From NCBI GenBank assembly GCA_902702965.1, contig CACRXP010000225.1, positions 690,729-754,728 of the forward strand: 64,000 nucleotides of DNA. The letters run 5' to 3'. Origin of the DNA: Spirometra erinaceieuropaei (taxonomy: Eukaryota; Platyhelminthes; Cestoda; Diphyllobothriidea; Diphyllobothriidae). A program made the translations under genes and the position numbers. Positions 39,501-45,850 of the stretch are shown here, one piece after another. Within the stretch, counting starts at the first letter, position 1, and each line of letters opens with the position of its first letter. Under the pieces are notes generated by a model that worked only from the letters and a program-made list of their open reading frames with translations, was not told the origin of the DNA and did not search any database.

Positions 39501-40881
39501 CCCCGCCCAGCCCCCTCCAGCCCCGCCTATGAAGGAGCCATGTGCTGGCAGGCGGGGCTCTGGCCCCACCCAGCCCCTTCCAGCCCCGCCTATGAAGGGG
39601 CAATGTGCTGGCAGGGATGGGCTTTCAATAAACTCATATACTTAAAGCACTTTTAGGTAAAATCATGTTTGTTAGAAGGCAAAAAATTACCACAAAGCAA
39701 CTGATTTCCAAGGGAATTTGTTGTTACAACAACAGTGGATCCACTCTTGTTTTCTTCTAATTTTAGATATTCCTTGCTTATAATGTGTTTTGTACCATTC
39801 CCTATACTGAAACGTCCTGGAAAAATTTGGCGCAGTAAACTTAGTTTTAAATTTCAGATTGCTGCAGTTATTAAGTGTCTGACCCATTTCCAGTCCAATT
39901 TATCCGAAATTGACAATTAAATCAGATTTTTACGACAAGTATTGTACTGCCGAAATGAATGTTAAAGACGCAAAAACGATAAAAGATCTGAATCTTTCGT
40001 GTCCTTAAATCATGTCTGAATGTAAGCGTTGTACAGAAAAAATCAAATTAAGACAACATTTCGGGCGTTTCGATGGCATGAGTTGCAAAAAGCTCCCAGT
40101 GCAAAAATGAGGACAGTCCCTTTAGGCAACGCACGCTGTCCGCTTCGTTTATTGTGGAACGAAAAAAAAAATAAAACATGCAAGGCAACGAGTCACTGGT
40201 AAAAAATGCAGATATACCAGAAATATTCCGAGGGAGTCGTAGACGTGAATTTCACCAGAAGACAGGCCAAAGAGGATGGAACGACCATGTGGAGCCCATT
40301 CAACGGCTGCTAGTTCAGTGCATTTGAGTTCTTTTCCCCAAATCCGATTCCCATCCACAGATCCAACAATGACTGCACCATCTTCGTATGCGATGCATAT
40401 TCTTCGACCGCCCTTGTCCCACTATTTGACGTCAAGTACTGTACACGGCGCACCTTTAGCCCACGAACTGTGGACTTGTTTCTGTTGTTAATCATCTCCT
40501 CGAACCAGTTTCCTTTGTAGAGCATCCAAACGATTATAAGACCATGTTCGTCTGCTGATGTTATTTTTTCATATTGTTCGTTCCAGGTTATGACTTGCAC
40601 CATACCTGTGTAGCTGAGACTTTACAGTAGAATTTACCATTATGGCCTTCCAATGTTTGGTTCATTGCCAGATTAGTAGGAGCTGCCAACCCAAGCGTAC
40701 TATCCTCTTTTTGAGCTTCGAGCTTCAAGACTTTCAGCAGGCCCTCCTCTCCTCCACAAGCAATGTAGCCATGCTCTGTACTCCAGGCCAAAGACTTAAG
40801 TTTTTTGTTGTTTGGAATGGCTATCTTGCTCAGAGTCAGGAAAGAAAGGTCATTTACCTTTTTACTTAAATAAGCAAACAT
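3406..40881 (-). CDS. WDR35: WDR35 / IFT121, IFT-A complex subunit (21 coding exons, complete)
   Basis: WDR35 is a core subunit of the IFT-A complex, which drives retrograde transport in cilia and entry of membrane proteins into them. Coding exons, 5' to 3': 40858-40881, 40638-40824, 40454-40605, 40218-40421, 37526-37691, 37183-37340, 36506-36733, 35222-35314, 30968-31176, 26366-26641, 23697-23841, 23349-23546, 21261-21349, 18012-18147, 16888-17102, 15472-15667, 14399-14635, 12934-13029, 12324-12789, 12136-12265, 3406-3553. All introns are GT-AG, phases agree at every junction, and the sum is 3753 nt (1250 residues plus stop); human WDR35 is about 1180. The layout is two N-terminal WD40 propellers (about 1-640), a TPR-like helical solenoid (about 680-1200) and a C-terminal zinc ribbon. 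The start was chosen because MFAYLSKK matches the family N-terminus; in-frame upstream sequence does not. Identity comes from recalled family sequence, not a search. Confidence 0.95.
4946..5305 (-). mobile_element. MITE-like element with telomere-like core, copy 1
   Basis: Inverted ends of about 24 bases, agatgtggttatgcgacccc and (inverted) agatgtagttatgtagtccc. The core has degenerate TTAGGG-like units (gttagggttaggattagagg). It matches the element at 13158 in reverse orientation, including caactatttctcaaacactc and ctggggtttgtttacttcag. It carries a nested palindromic insert (4985-5084). Lies in WDR35 intron 20. Confidence 0.75.
5016..5073. repeat. 58-bp near-perfect palindrome
   Basis: Arms catattgacccaact... 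and ...agttgggtcaatatg meet at a self-complementary centre cggcgccg. 27 of 29 pairs match. It sits in an insert flanked by a near-identical 12-mer (ggacaaaatact at 4973, ggacacaatact at 5073) that occurs once in the sister element. Confidence 0.85.
6180..7800 (-). pseudogene. Old Penelope-like element remnant, RT and GIY-YIG, frame-broken
   Basis: Reading the minus strand across frames from about 7775 gives [49 protein letters not shown] and then, at 6665-6411, [22 protein letters not shown] and [20 protein letters not shown]. These follow the order of PLE RT motifs A and B and the GIY-YIG domain. Several stops and frameshifts break it, and the sequence is clearly a different PLE lineage from the intact copy at 61144. 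The G-rich stretch at 6180-6400 is probably its 3' region. It lies in WDR35 intron 20, in the same orientation as the host gene. Confidence 0.85.
8113..8235 (+). mobile_element. SINE family A, partial copy
   Basis: Shares the leader ttgatattcccgatcacaac, an A box (GTAGCTCAGTGGCAGAGCG) and gtcaaactccatg with the copy at 60346. The B box and body are missing or too decayed to see. It lies in WDR35 intron 20; an open frame across it is not coding. Confidence 0.7.
9965..10085 (+). mobile_element. SINE family A, decayed copy
   Basis: The body reads tgactgatgacggcaaccaa then gccagaaatggcattccg, parallel to 60485-60520. The tRNA-like head is hardly readable. Lies in WDR35 intron 20. Confidence 0.6.
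11188..11461. repeat. Two direct copies of a 68-base unit
   Basis: 11188-11255 and 11391-11458 are direct repeats about 203 bases apart (ttgg-t/c-aaccgtgccc, acaa-t-ggtacctactgg, cagctgtgattgcgtt), about 85% alike by eye. The spacing suggests a decayed tandem array next to the telomere-like block. Lies in WDR35 intron 20. Confidence 0.7.
11462..11775. repeat. Degenerate telomere-like (TAACCC) array
   Basis: About 300 bases of ccctaaccctaaccc-type units with frequent variants (ccctagccct, cccctaac). The animal telomere repeat is TTAGGG. It is interstitial, inside WDR35 intron 20, so not a chromosome end. A shorter array of the same kind lies inside each MITE at 5090 and 13335, and it may derive from them. 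Confidence 0.75.
12136..12265 (-). CDS. WDR35: WDR35 exon 20
   Basis: Residues 1159-1202. It reads [20 protein letters not shown] and [13 protein letters not shown], the last TPR-like helices. It follows a 58 nt intron. It ends in phase 2 at CAG|GTAAGA, with the 8582 nt last intron downstream. Confidence 0.93.
12324..12789 (-). CDS. WDR35: WDR35 exon 19, with a lineage-specific acidic/basic insertion
   Basis: Residues 1004-1159, the largest exon. It opens with [11 protein letters not shown], continues through an acidic run rich in D and E (about 1017-1036) and a basic run with GRKRKKVT (about 1072-1089), then returns to conserved sequence with [18 protein letters not shown] and [19 protein letters not shown]. 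The region between the last exon 18 residues and WRGAEAYHF is much longer and more charged than in vertebrate WDR35. It accounts for the extra length of the protein. Confidence 0.93.
12934..13029 (-). CDS. WDR35: WDR35 exon 18
   Basis: Residues 972-1003. [19 protein letters not shown] matches the conserved helix LRVKKLYVLSALLIEQYH of the family. The donor is CGG|GTGAGA, and the 144 nt intron that follows has an open frame, so a simple ORF call runs through it. Confidence 0.93.
13158..13430 (+). mobile_element. MITE-like element with telomere-like core, copy 2
   Basis: Begins agatgtggttatgtagcccc and ends with its inverted counterpart (ggggctacataagcacaact). The core holds ccctaaccctaact repeats, and the left part gaagtaaacaaaccctggcc mirrors copy 1. 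Lies in WDR35 intron 17. No transposase, so non-autonomous. Confidence 0.75.
14399..14635 (-). CDS. WDR35: WDR35 exon 17
   Basis: Residues 893-971, 79 codons. It reads [20 protein letters not shown] and [20 protein letters not shown]. The acceptor is gcaatag and the donor is CGC|GTGAGT. This is the core of the TPR solenoid that contacts other IFT-A subunits in the family. Confidence 0.94.
15472..15667 (-). CDS. WDR35: WDR35 exon 16
   Basis: Residues 827-892. It carries [18 protein letters not shown] and [11 protein letters not shown], then [13 protein letters not shown]. The donor is AAG|GTGCCC, weaker than most in this gene but forced by the protein alignment. Confidence 0.92.
15995..16150 (-). 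mobile_element. SINE family A, 3' half
   Basis: Matches the 3' body of the SINE (cggaactcact, cccgttgtgcctta, gcacagcggc on the plus strand) seen at 56650 and 56955. The tRNA-like head is absent, replaced by unrelated sequence after 16150. Lies in WDR35 intron 15. Confidence 0.75.
16888..17102 (-). CDS. WDR35: WDR35 exon 15
   Basis: Residues 756-827. It carries [28 protein letters not shown] and [15 protein letters not shown]-like repeats shared with IFT121 and IFT122. It ends in phase 2 inside a tryptophan codon at CTG|GTAGGC. Confidence 0.94.
18012..18147 (-). CDS. WDR35: WDR35 exon 14
   Basis: Residues 710-755. It reads [19 protein letters not shown] then [11 protein letters not shown], the first TPR-like helices. 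The donor is AAG|GTAAGA, phase 0. Confidence 0.94.
18265..18440 (+). repeat. Interspersed repeat family B, copy 3
   Basis: Reads gttcggccgtcgatttcgac, ctctatagcagggtgagagc, gacttgcgtagcatctatcg, ctcctcccataccggggtcc. Lies in WDR35 intron 13, shortly upstream (minus strand) of exon 14. Confidence 0.65.
21261..21349 (-). CDS. WDR35: WDR35 exon 13
   Basis: Residues 681-710, including [12 protein letters not shown], one of the best conserved motifs of the family and the start of the helical solenoid. The acceptor is gtttcag and the donor is ATG|GTGAGT in phase 2, splitting the tryptophan codon that exon 14 completes. Confidence 0.94.
22806..22944. repeat. Short inverted repeat pair (about 37-base arms)
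   Basis: The arms gatgggctcaccgtaacagg-tttatttaggtg (22810-22841) and, inverted, cacctaaataaacctgttcc-tgtgagcccatc (22910-22942) are near-identical. The loop contains a second small hairpin, gagc-ttggtcg-gctc. Lies in WDR35 intron 12. Probably the end of an unrecognised repeat. Confidence 0.7.
23349..23841 (-). CDS. WDR35: WDR35 exons 11 and 12: end of second propeller
   Basis: Exon 11 (23697-23841, residues 566-614) reads [16 protein letters not shown] and [11 protein letters not shown]. Exon 12 (23349-23546, residues 615-680) reads [12 protein letters not shown] and [20 protein letters not shown]. Both are near-exact counterparts of conserved family blocks. The intron between them is 150 nt. 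The long in-frame extension upstream of exon 12 reads intron sequence and is not coding. Confidence 0.93.
25270..26235. mobile_element. Large foldback element (long inverted repeats), copy b
   Basis: The left arm (about 25274-25570) and the right arm (about 25935-26235) are inverted copies of each other: cgatctcatgaaa, ccgaaattctgaaatgcgtt, gtggggttgtaagattgact, taccatttagg-like and ctatgaaatgta can be matched in both. The loop is AT-rich and has no coding sequence. It lies 130 bases from WDR35 exon 10, in intron 10. Confidence 0.8.
26366..26641 (-). CDS. WDR35: WDR35 exon 10
   Basis: Residues 474-566. The exon begins one base before an ATG that is internal to the protein and not a start codon. 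Conserved blocks are [19 protein letters not shown] and VVRYRLPDL. The acceptor cttgaacag is preceded by an uninterrupted run of 13 C, so the polypyrimidine tract is essentially poly-C. It ends in phase 2 at ATC|GTAAGT. Confidence 0.93.
27236..27600 (+). pseudogene. PLE GIY-YIG endonuclease fragment
   Basis: From 27276 the plus strand reads [20 protein letters not shown] and [19 protein letters not shown], over 60% identical by eye to the intact PLE's GIY-YIG domain. After a frame break there is ILEAVHS. There is no methionine-led ORF. It lies antisense in WDR35 intron 9, just before a foldback element. Confidence 0.85.
27693..28660. mobile_element. Large foldback element, copy c
   Basis: Ends read ctaactcatgaaatg at 27691 and, inverted, catttcatgagttag at 28660. 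Arms of about 340 bases match throughout (ccgaaattccgaaatgcg, aaagattaatta, gtataattctata, gatgcccctaaa). Shares the terminal pattern and length with copy b, but its inner arm sequence differs. Lies in WDR35 intron 9. Confidence 0.8.
29150..30075 (+). pseudogene. LINE fragment: reverse transcriptase and C-terminal region
   Basis: Reads SGLPQGSVL (RT motif B), then FLIYIND with a stop after it, FVDDTKIWK (motif C, usual FADDTK), [13 protein letters not shown], and [12 protein letters not shown], followed by a broken C-terminal part with [12 protein letters not shown] and NSLPSEIA. This arrangement is that of CR1/Jockey-group LINEs. Stops and frameshifts make it dead. It lies antisense in WDR35 intron 9. 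Confidence 0.8.
30968..31176 (-). CDS. WDR35: WDR35 exon 9: start of second propeller
   Basis: Residues 405-474. Readable blocks are [14 protein letters not shown] and [15 protein letters not shown], matching the first blades of the second WD40 domain, then an NKQREGLER linker. It ends in phase 2 at GCG|GTAAGT. The 4045 nt intron upstream holds a LINE fragment, and the 4326 nt intron downstream holds a foldback element, a PLE tail and another LINE fragment. Confidence 0.92.
32655..33325 (+). pseudogene. LINE 3' end fragment with short tandem tail
   Basis: The coding part at 32655-32950 reads [36 protein letters not shown] and FKRKLDLC. The 3' untranslated part follows and ends near 33320 in tgaactgaactgac. 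The same ending appears at the other end of the LINE at 49865. It lies antisense in WDR35 intron 8. Confidence 0.8.
35222..35314 (-). CDS. WDR35: WDR35 exon 8
   Basis: This exon is 31 codons long, residues 374-404, phase 0 at both ends. It reads [19 protein letters not shown], which corresponds to the block after the first propeller in other WDR35 proteins. Joined to exon 9 it is about 14 residues shorter than the human linker here, which is a non-conserved acidic stretch. I therefore do not think an exon is missing. Confidence 0.85.
36506..36733 (-). CDS. WDR35: WDR35 exon 7
   Basis: This exon is 76 codons long, phase 0 to phase 0, residues 298-373. [19 protein letters not shown] matches the most conserved stretch at the end of the first propeller, and [19 protein letters not shown] follows it. 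The acceptor is tatttatag and the donor is ACG|GTAAGC. Confidence 0.94.
36971..36987. repeat. Short (TA)n microsatellite
   Basis: Eight TA units in WDR35 intron 6. Confidence 0.8.
37183..37691 (-). CDS. WDR35: WDR35 exons 5 and 6: remainder of first propeller
   Basis: Exon 5 (37526-37691) follows a clean acceptor (tttttctag) and encodes residues 190-245. [19 protein letters not shown] is diagnostic of the family. It ends in phase 1 at the donor GTGAGG. Exon 6 (37183-37340) encodes residues 245-297, with [13 protein letters not shown] and [11 protein letters not shown], and ends at GTAAGT. The 185 nt intron between them is short for the middle of this gene. Exon 5 has no start codon and was found by looking for the conserved motif upstream of exon 6. 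Confidence 0.93.
39012..39616. mobile_element. GC-rich inverted-repeat element
   Basis: The ends are catccctgccagcac and, inverted, gtgctggcagggatg. Inside each end lie clusters of gccccgcctagcccc-type units (39028-39150 and 39490-39590), while the middle (39190-39470) is AT-rich. No coding potential. It lies in WDR35 intron 4, whose surroundings are strongly AT-rich, so the base composition is foreign to its site. No clear target duplication. Confidence 0.65.
40218..40881 (-). CDS. WDR35: WDR35 exons 1-4: first WD40 blades, split by three microintrons
   Basis: Exon 1 (40858-40881) gives MFAYLSKK. Exon 2 (40638-40824) holds [16 protein letters not shown] and the family signature [15 protein letters not shown]. 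Exon 3 (40454-40605) holds [19 protein letters not shown]. Exon 4 (40218-40421) holds [20 protein letters not shown]. Together they encode residues 1-189. The introns are 33 nt (40825-40857), 32 nt (40606-40637) and 32 nt (40422-40453). The first is a multiple of three and has no stop, so a plain ORF reads straight through it and gives 11 false residues between KK and IAIPNN. The other two shift frame or introduce wrong residues if left unspliced. The third has a weak donor, GTGCGC. Confidence 0.93.
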
Positions 40882-40899
40882 GCTGAATATAGACGGCTT

Positions 40900-40953
40900 T
40901 TTGACACGTGCTCTCTGATTGGGCAATACTTGATATTAGTTTACTTTGGTTAC
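40900..40953 (-). promoter_or_regulatory. Candidate WDR35 promoter: X-box-like, CCAAT and CACGTG sites
   Basis: On the minus strand, upstream of the ATG at 40881, there is GTAACC-AA-AGTAAA at about 40940-40953. The RFX X-box consensus is GTNRCC, 0-3 spacer bases, RGYAAC; this matches 11 of 12 positions. An inverted CCAAT motif (CCAATCA) lies at about 40915-40922 and a CACGTG at about 40902-40907. X-boxes bound by RFX factors are established regulators of ciliary IFT genes in animals. Function here is inferred from motif and position only. Confidence 0.45.
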
Positions 40954-43639
40954 TTTTTAAAATAATGACTTAGAAATTCGTAATAGAAATTGAAGAGGAC
41001 AAACAAACAGCACACGACACGAAAGTTTAGAAATACTCGTGTTGTAAATACGTTGACATATTTCATTTCTTAATTTTATTTGCTTTCGTTCATATATTGC
41101 ACCGAGATATACCTTCTTCCCCTGATTGAACTTTTATCATTAACGCAAACATTCCAGCCCTGAAAAGACTTTTACGTCGGTCGACCAGAGTAATCAAAAG
41201 AAGCTCAGCAGTCTTTTATGGGATATTTTAAAGTTATTCGCCGAATGAAGCAGATGTCTGGCCACTGTATGATTAATTCCGTACTTAAGTTTCAGAATAA
41301 ATTTTAGACCATGTAGGTTAGACGTGTTAACGAGGAGGACAAAACTCAATTAAAAATCGAAATTAAATTTATATTTCCTTCGGTGCTTTGTAGCCGGTTT
41401 ACGTTTGCTTAAAACGTGGTCGAAACTGTCAAAGTACTTCAGTCTACGTAGTTCTGTCACATTCATGGGAATGGAAAAGGAGTCACTACCAAAGCACAGC
41501 GCTGGCACATGTAACCGCTATGGTTTCCAGCATGCTTTCCAACTTATTTATCCAAACCCTCATGTGAGGAGCGAACAGGCACACGTATTTTCAACCCCGA
41601 TATCTAATACCCGAATCGGAAACTTCGTGTCAGACCTATAACATTACTTATGGCGTCTGTCGCTTTCTATACTTAATATACCACTTATCGCCGTTTATTC
41701 TCTTTGCATTTCATGCTAAGTTTCAGTCATGGTTAACTGCCATGTCTTATAGCTAGTCGTAGGTCTAGCACGATGTGTAATGATTGAGGATGGTGAATAG
41801 TTACCAATATCAACTCCGAAAACACTCATTAATGCCTTGAGAATAGGCGAGTTCTCAAATAGAGTACTGGAGTCTCCAATCACCGGACAGGTATTGCAGT
41901 TGCTATCAACGGGATAATTCCGAAGTGGCATTTACATGTGCATTGACGGACAAGTGAGTAGCTTTATCACTCCGAAGATGAGTGGAAGATATTCGAAAGG
42001 GATTCTTTTGAGAGATTAGAGCAGAGTTGAGGCTTGTTTTTAAGTAAATGACTGCAAACTCAGGCTTTTTGAAATTATTACCCACAGTTACATTTAGGTT
42101 TTCTACTACATGGGGCCAACGTTATATTTCTCGGCGTTCTACATTTCGCAGGTTATGGCTTTTACTGTCCTCAACTGCGCACGACTGAGCAAAATCCAAC
42201 TTTCATTCGAATTCAGCAATGAGTTTCCACTGAAGTCATGTCGACTTGAAGCCTAACTTTAGCTTATTAACCGCTTACAAACAAATTCGAGAGCAAGAAT
42301 CTTTGGACGTCGGATGCTATCTGCTCTTTTACTCGATTATCCTCCTCAAAAATGTCGTCTGCAAAGTATAAACACGTTGTTTATGCCAGGTCGCTCGGTC
42401 TGTCCACTTTATATAACAGCGTTGACTTTCTGATGAAGATGTGTTCCCATATTCCCTCCATTGGCAAAATTGTCGTCTGTAATGATCCCGGCATCCTATC
42501 GGAGGCTGCAAAGGTATTGACTCGCCTCGTTCATCTGGTTGCCAGTCAAGCCTATGATGGGAAAAATAGAGCCAATAACTTTCTCCTAAAAGTGTGACTT
42601 TGTCCACTCAGATAACCGAGTGTATTGTAGATCTTTTCTAATTATATGGCTTAAAATATATCGGGGACGGTATAGCAACTACCTCCGAGTATTAATAATC
42701 CGACGATTTTCGTAAGGCCTTTTTCGTCAGTCAATATTGATTCGCTCTTGACTCCTCGTGAACGAGGTGGTGATCAGTTCCGAAGGGTAAAACTTGGCCG
42801 TTGTCACGACATTAGGCCAATGAATAGAAGATATGGCTCTTCTTTCAGGAGTTTTTTTCACTGCTTGTCGGATTTTTGGTTAATTCTCCCCTTGACAGTG
42901 CCTGTTAACTGGCATTAAATAAAATAATCATTATTATTATTATCGTAATTAAATCCTCATTTTTTCAGTCAGACATACACAACTGGGGTCGTAGTGTTAT
43001 TAACTCGGAACAATCGGTTGATTTTACCGCCCGGACATTCCGTTTAGTGACCACTCTCACTTTTCGTACTTACTCATGCTGATATTTACCACCTTTAAGT
43101 GCTTTATTTATCAGTAGCGTCTACAACAGTCGCTTTTGACTCTGTTATAAAATCAGCAGTATCGTGCACACTTCCGTCTGAGTCAAGAAAAACAGCAGGT
43201 TTTTCACTTCAGTTTGGCTATCTGTGCTTTTCTGCTATCTGTTTTGAAACCCACAGTAAGAACATTGTGACTTCAAAACCTACACTATGAATAAGCACAT
43301 TAAATGTCAACTGCACAAATAAGAGTTTGTGAATTTCCGACGTCCGCTGAATTATCGCTGATCTAAAGAAGTAGATGACCCACAACCATGCCTCGAAGTA
43401 CGCTACTCGTGATCGAGTGAGGTGTTGAGTAGTTGTTACCAACCATGACTCTCCAATAGCGGTTAGGCAGGTAGGACCAGATGAAGTCGACTAGAGGCGG
43501 TCGAATGCAGAGGGTTTTCAAACTTATCAAAAGACGTCTCTGTGGCACTTCGTCAAAGGTTTTATAAAGGTCAGGTTAGTTTTGTTTTGATCGGTTTGAC
43601 GAGCGTCTGACCGAGAAAAGCAAGAGTTGATTTCAGGAG

Positions 43640-44067
43640 TGTTATGACCCGGTAGAAAGGTAGGACAGGCAGAGAGCCGGTTCGGAGGACAAGCACTTTA
43701 TTGGAACTTGCGGACAGGAGGGAGTTACAACTCGTAAGAAAGGTGTGCTATTTATTGGCTCCCGTGCGTTCTGGAACATTCCGTCCAATGACGTGCCAGT
43801 CATAGAGGGCGTTCTAGAATGTTCCTGTCCCGAGCGTGCTGGTCGCTGATTGGCCACCGCGTGCGCGATGACCCCGCCGCGGAAACGTCTGGAATGTTCG
43901 GCCATCCATTGGTTGGGCCGCACACGTGAGCAAAGCCACCAGGCGTGCTCGGCGCTGCAGTGCGCGCCGGTCGGTTGTCTAACTTCGCGCGTGACTCACG
44001 TCGCCCACTTGGTCCTTTGTTTGGCGCCTTAGGCCGTGGCTCTACGCCGCTTTCACTCTCCATAACA
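43640..44067 (-). mobile_element. Solo LTR with 5-bp target-site duplication and heat-shock-element-like sites
   Basis: The ends are TGTTATG (43640) and CATAACA (44061-44067). Flanking AGGAG is duplicated (43635-43639 and 44068-44072), the 5 bp expected of LTR retrotransposon insertion. On the minus strand it has the layout of an LTR: CCAAT motifs (accaatgg, gccaatcag), heat-shock-like elements, a TATA-like caataaata (about 43755), then AATAAA (43697-43702). Only one copy is present and no gag or pol lies nearby, so it is a solo LTR left by recombination. Confidence 0.85.
43769..43899. promoter_or_regulatory. Three heat-shock-element-like sites in the solo LTR
   Basis: TTCTGGAACATTC at 43769-43781 and TTCTAGAATGTTC at 43812-43824 are perfect three-unit HSF sites (TTCnnGAAnnTTC). 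GTCTGGAATGTTC at 43887-43899 has one mismatch. They lie upstream of the TATA-like sequence in minus orientation. Binding is inferred from the established HSF consensus. Confidence 0.65.
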
Positions 44068-44371
44068 AGGAGAGGCACACAATTGTCCTCTCCTAGGGGT
44101 TCGATAATGACAAAAGAACATTTTGCATCGTACAGGTATGTAGAAACACGTTCTCCGTTGGCAAATATTGAATCAGCCTTGACTGGCGAAAACAGCTTGA
44201 CTAAAATAGGCGGATCTTTGCTATGGCATTACAATCGTTGGCATCCGCCATCTCATAGTTGAATTCGCATAAGTCCAGGATGTCAACCGCAACATCAACT
44301 TACTGATCGGACAAGGAAAAACTTTTCAATAAGAAACCAAAAGTTTTTGTCTATCGCATGTTTAATTATCA

Positions 44372-44615
44372 ACCAAATGAGAAGTGGGGAAGACGTTAAC
44401 ATTCTTGTGCGAGGACATCGGAGATGTTTCCATTAAACACCGATATAAATTTAAGACAAGGTACGCCATGCTCGAAGTATGGGCCAACTTCTACTCTCAC
44501 CGGGTGATTAATGTTTGGAAAAAACTACCGGATTCGGTTGTGCTGGTGGAAAGTGTTTTGACATTTAAATGGAGACTTGATAGTATTTTATATGATGTTC
44601 ATATATTTACTTGAT
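44372..44615 (+). pseudogene. LINE 3' coding fragment
   Basis: Reads FYSHRVINVWKKLPDSVVLV then FKWRLDSIL, the typical last block (RVVNVWNSLP...FKxRLD) of flatworm LINEs. Short and 5'-truncated. Confidence 0.7.
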
Positions 44616-45229
44616 GAGAACTGATAAAATGTACCGCATATCTGCATACACAAATGCACATTTTTTTAGTCTTTGTCTCTGCATAGGGTTTTCAAAGGCT
44701 CTTACTTTCCACCTTACATATACTGAATACTGAAAACAATCCTCGTAATGTTAAGAGCATAGTTACAAACTTCAACATTAGATTACTGTGGTGGTGTAAC
44801 GCACGAAGATCAAGCTACCTGTAAGTAACAAATGGTGGCGAACGACTATTTATGCTTTCTGGCCTGGATTTACTTAAGCCACGCCGACCTGTGACTTTTG
44901 CTTCCATCTTATCCTAACGTAAGCCTAAATTGGCCGAAAACGTATAGCATATCATGTTAACTAATCTCAGCGATAGTTTCCCGGTGTAAAAATGTACATT
45001 ATTGAAGACAGTAACATAGGGTGCACAAAATACGAATTGCAGAATGCAATGAGTGATCAGCAGGCGCAGTCAAAGGGAAGTGGTAAACGACAATTCTAAA
45101 AGCATAGATGTGTATTATAGGAAATTCATTCAAATATTAGGGGCTTAAAGCGTTTCTGTTTCATAAAAAATTGTTTTATATAATATCGTTGACGCATGTT
45201 CGACTGTGAAACTCGCAACCTGACAGGAG

Positions 45230-45850
45230 AAGTTATGATTAATGTTTGCTGCAGGTTATTCCATTTTTTCACTGCACGATTTATCAAAATATTTTCTCAA
45301 ATCCAATCTCCCTTGCGCACACGCTGTTTGGAGGAGTGTCCGGAGGTTGGTTGTAATGGCGAGTTGAAATAAATCTCCACGTAGGGGAGCGAAGTCTAAC
45401 GAATTACGGTACGTAAAGTATGATTCGAGTCGCCGCGCAAATGCCTTGACCGCGGTGAGAGGGATTCAGGTCCTACGCACTAGCCTTGTATGGCAGGGCT
45501 CCTTGAACTTTTATTAATTTTGTGGTTTTTTCTGCACTTTTTCAAAAACATTATAGTCAGGTCGAATCTGGTGTTCCCAGGCTTGTGTGGCTTATTTAAT
45601 ATGCTACCTTATAAACTTACCAAAGACTTTGGAGGAAAGGTCTTCATAGAAAACTACGGATGACCGCTTGATGAGGGAGGGCATTGATTTTGCGACATTT
45701 GTCGCTTTACAACAGTACGTAGAAGGTTTTAGAGCGTTGGGCATCCTGACGTCGAGATCTTTCTCTATTTCGGCTTCTCGCAGTTGTTATCCATCTAGAT
45801 GTTACGTGCACGTATCAGGGGCCTGATTCTGACTTCCAATGTGCAACGTG
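45230..45850 (-). pseudogene. Degenerate LINE fragment
   Basis: The plus-strand sequence parallels the LINE at 49865-50700 over several hundred bases (ttattccattttttcactgc, gttggttgtaatggcgagtt, gtatgattcgagtcgccgcg). On the minus strand the RT C-terminal order is readable only across many frameshifts. Confidence 0.7.

Larger units (their letters stand above)
35315..40217 (-). other. WDR35 introns 4-7
   Basis: Intron sizes are 1191 (7), 449 (6), 185 (5) and 2526 nt (4). AT-rich and without coding signal, apart from the GC-rich element at 39012 in intron 4. Confidence 0.7.

Noticed and set aside
43800..44262. Open frames of 92-105 codons in a GC-rich block
   Set aside because: They lie in the solo LTR, whose GC content makes stops rare; no motif.
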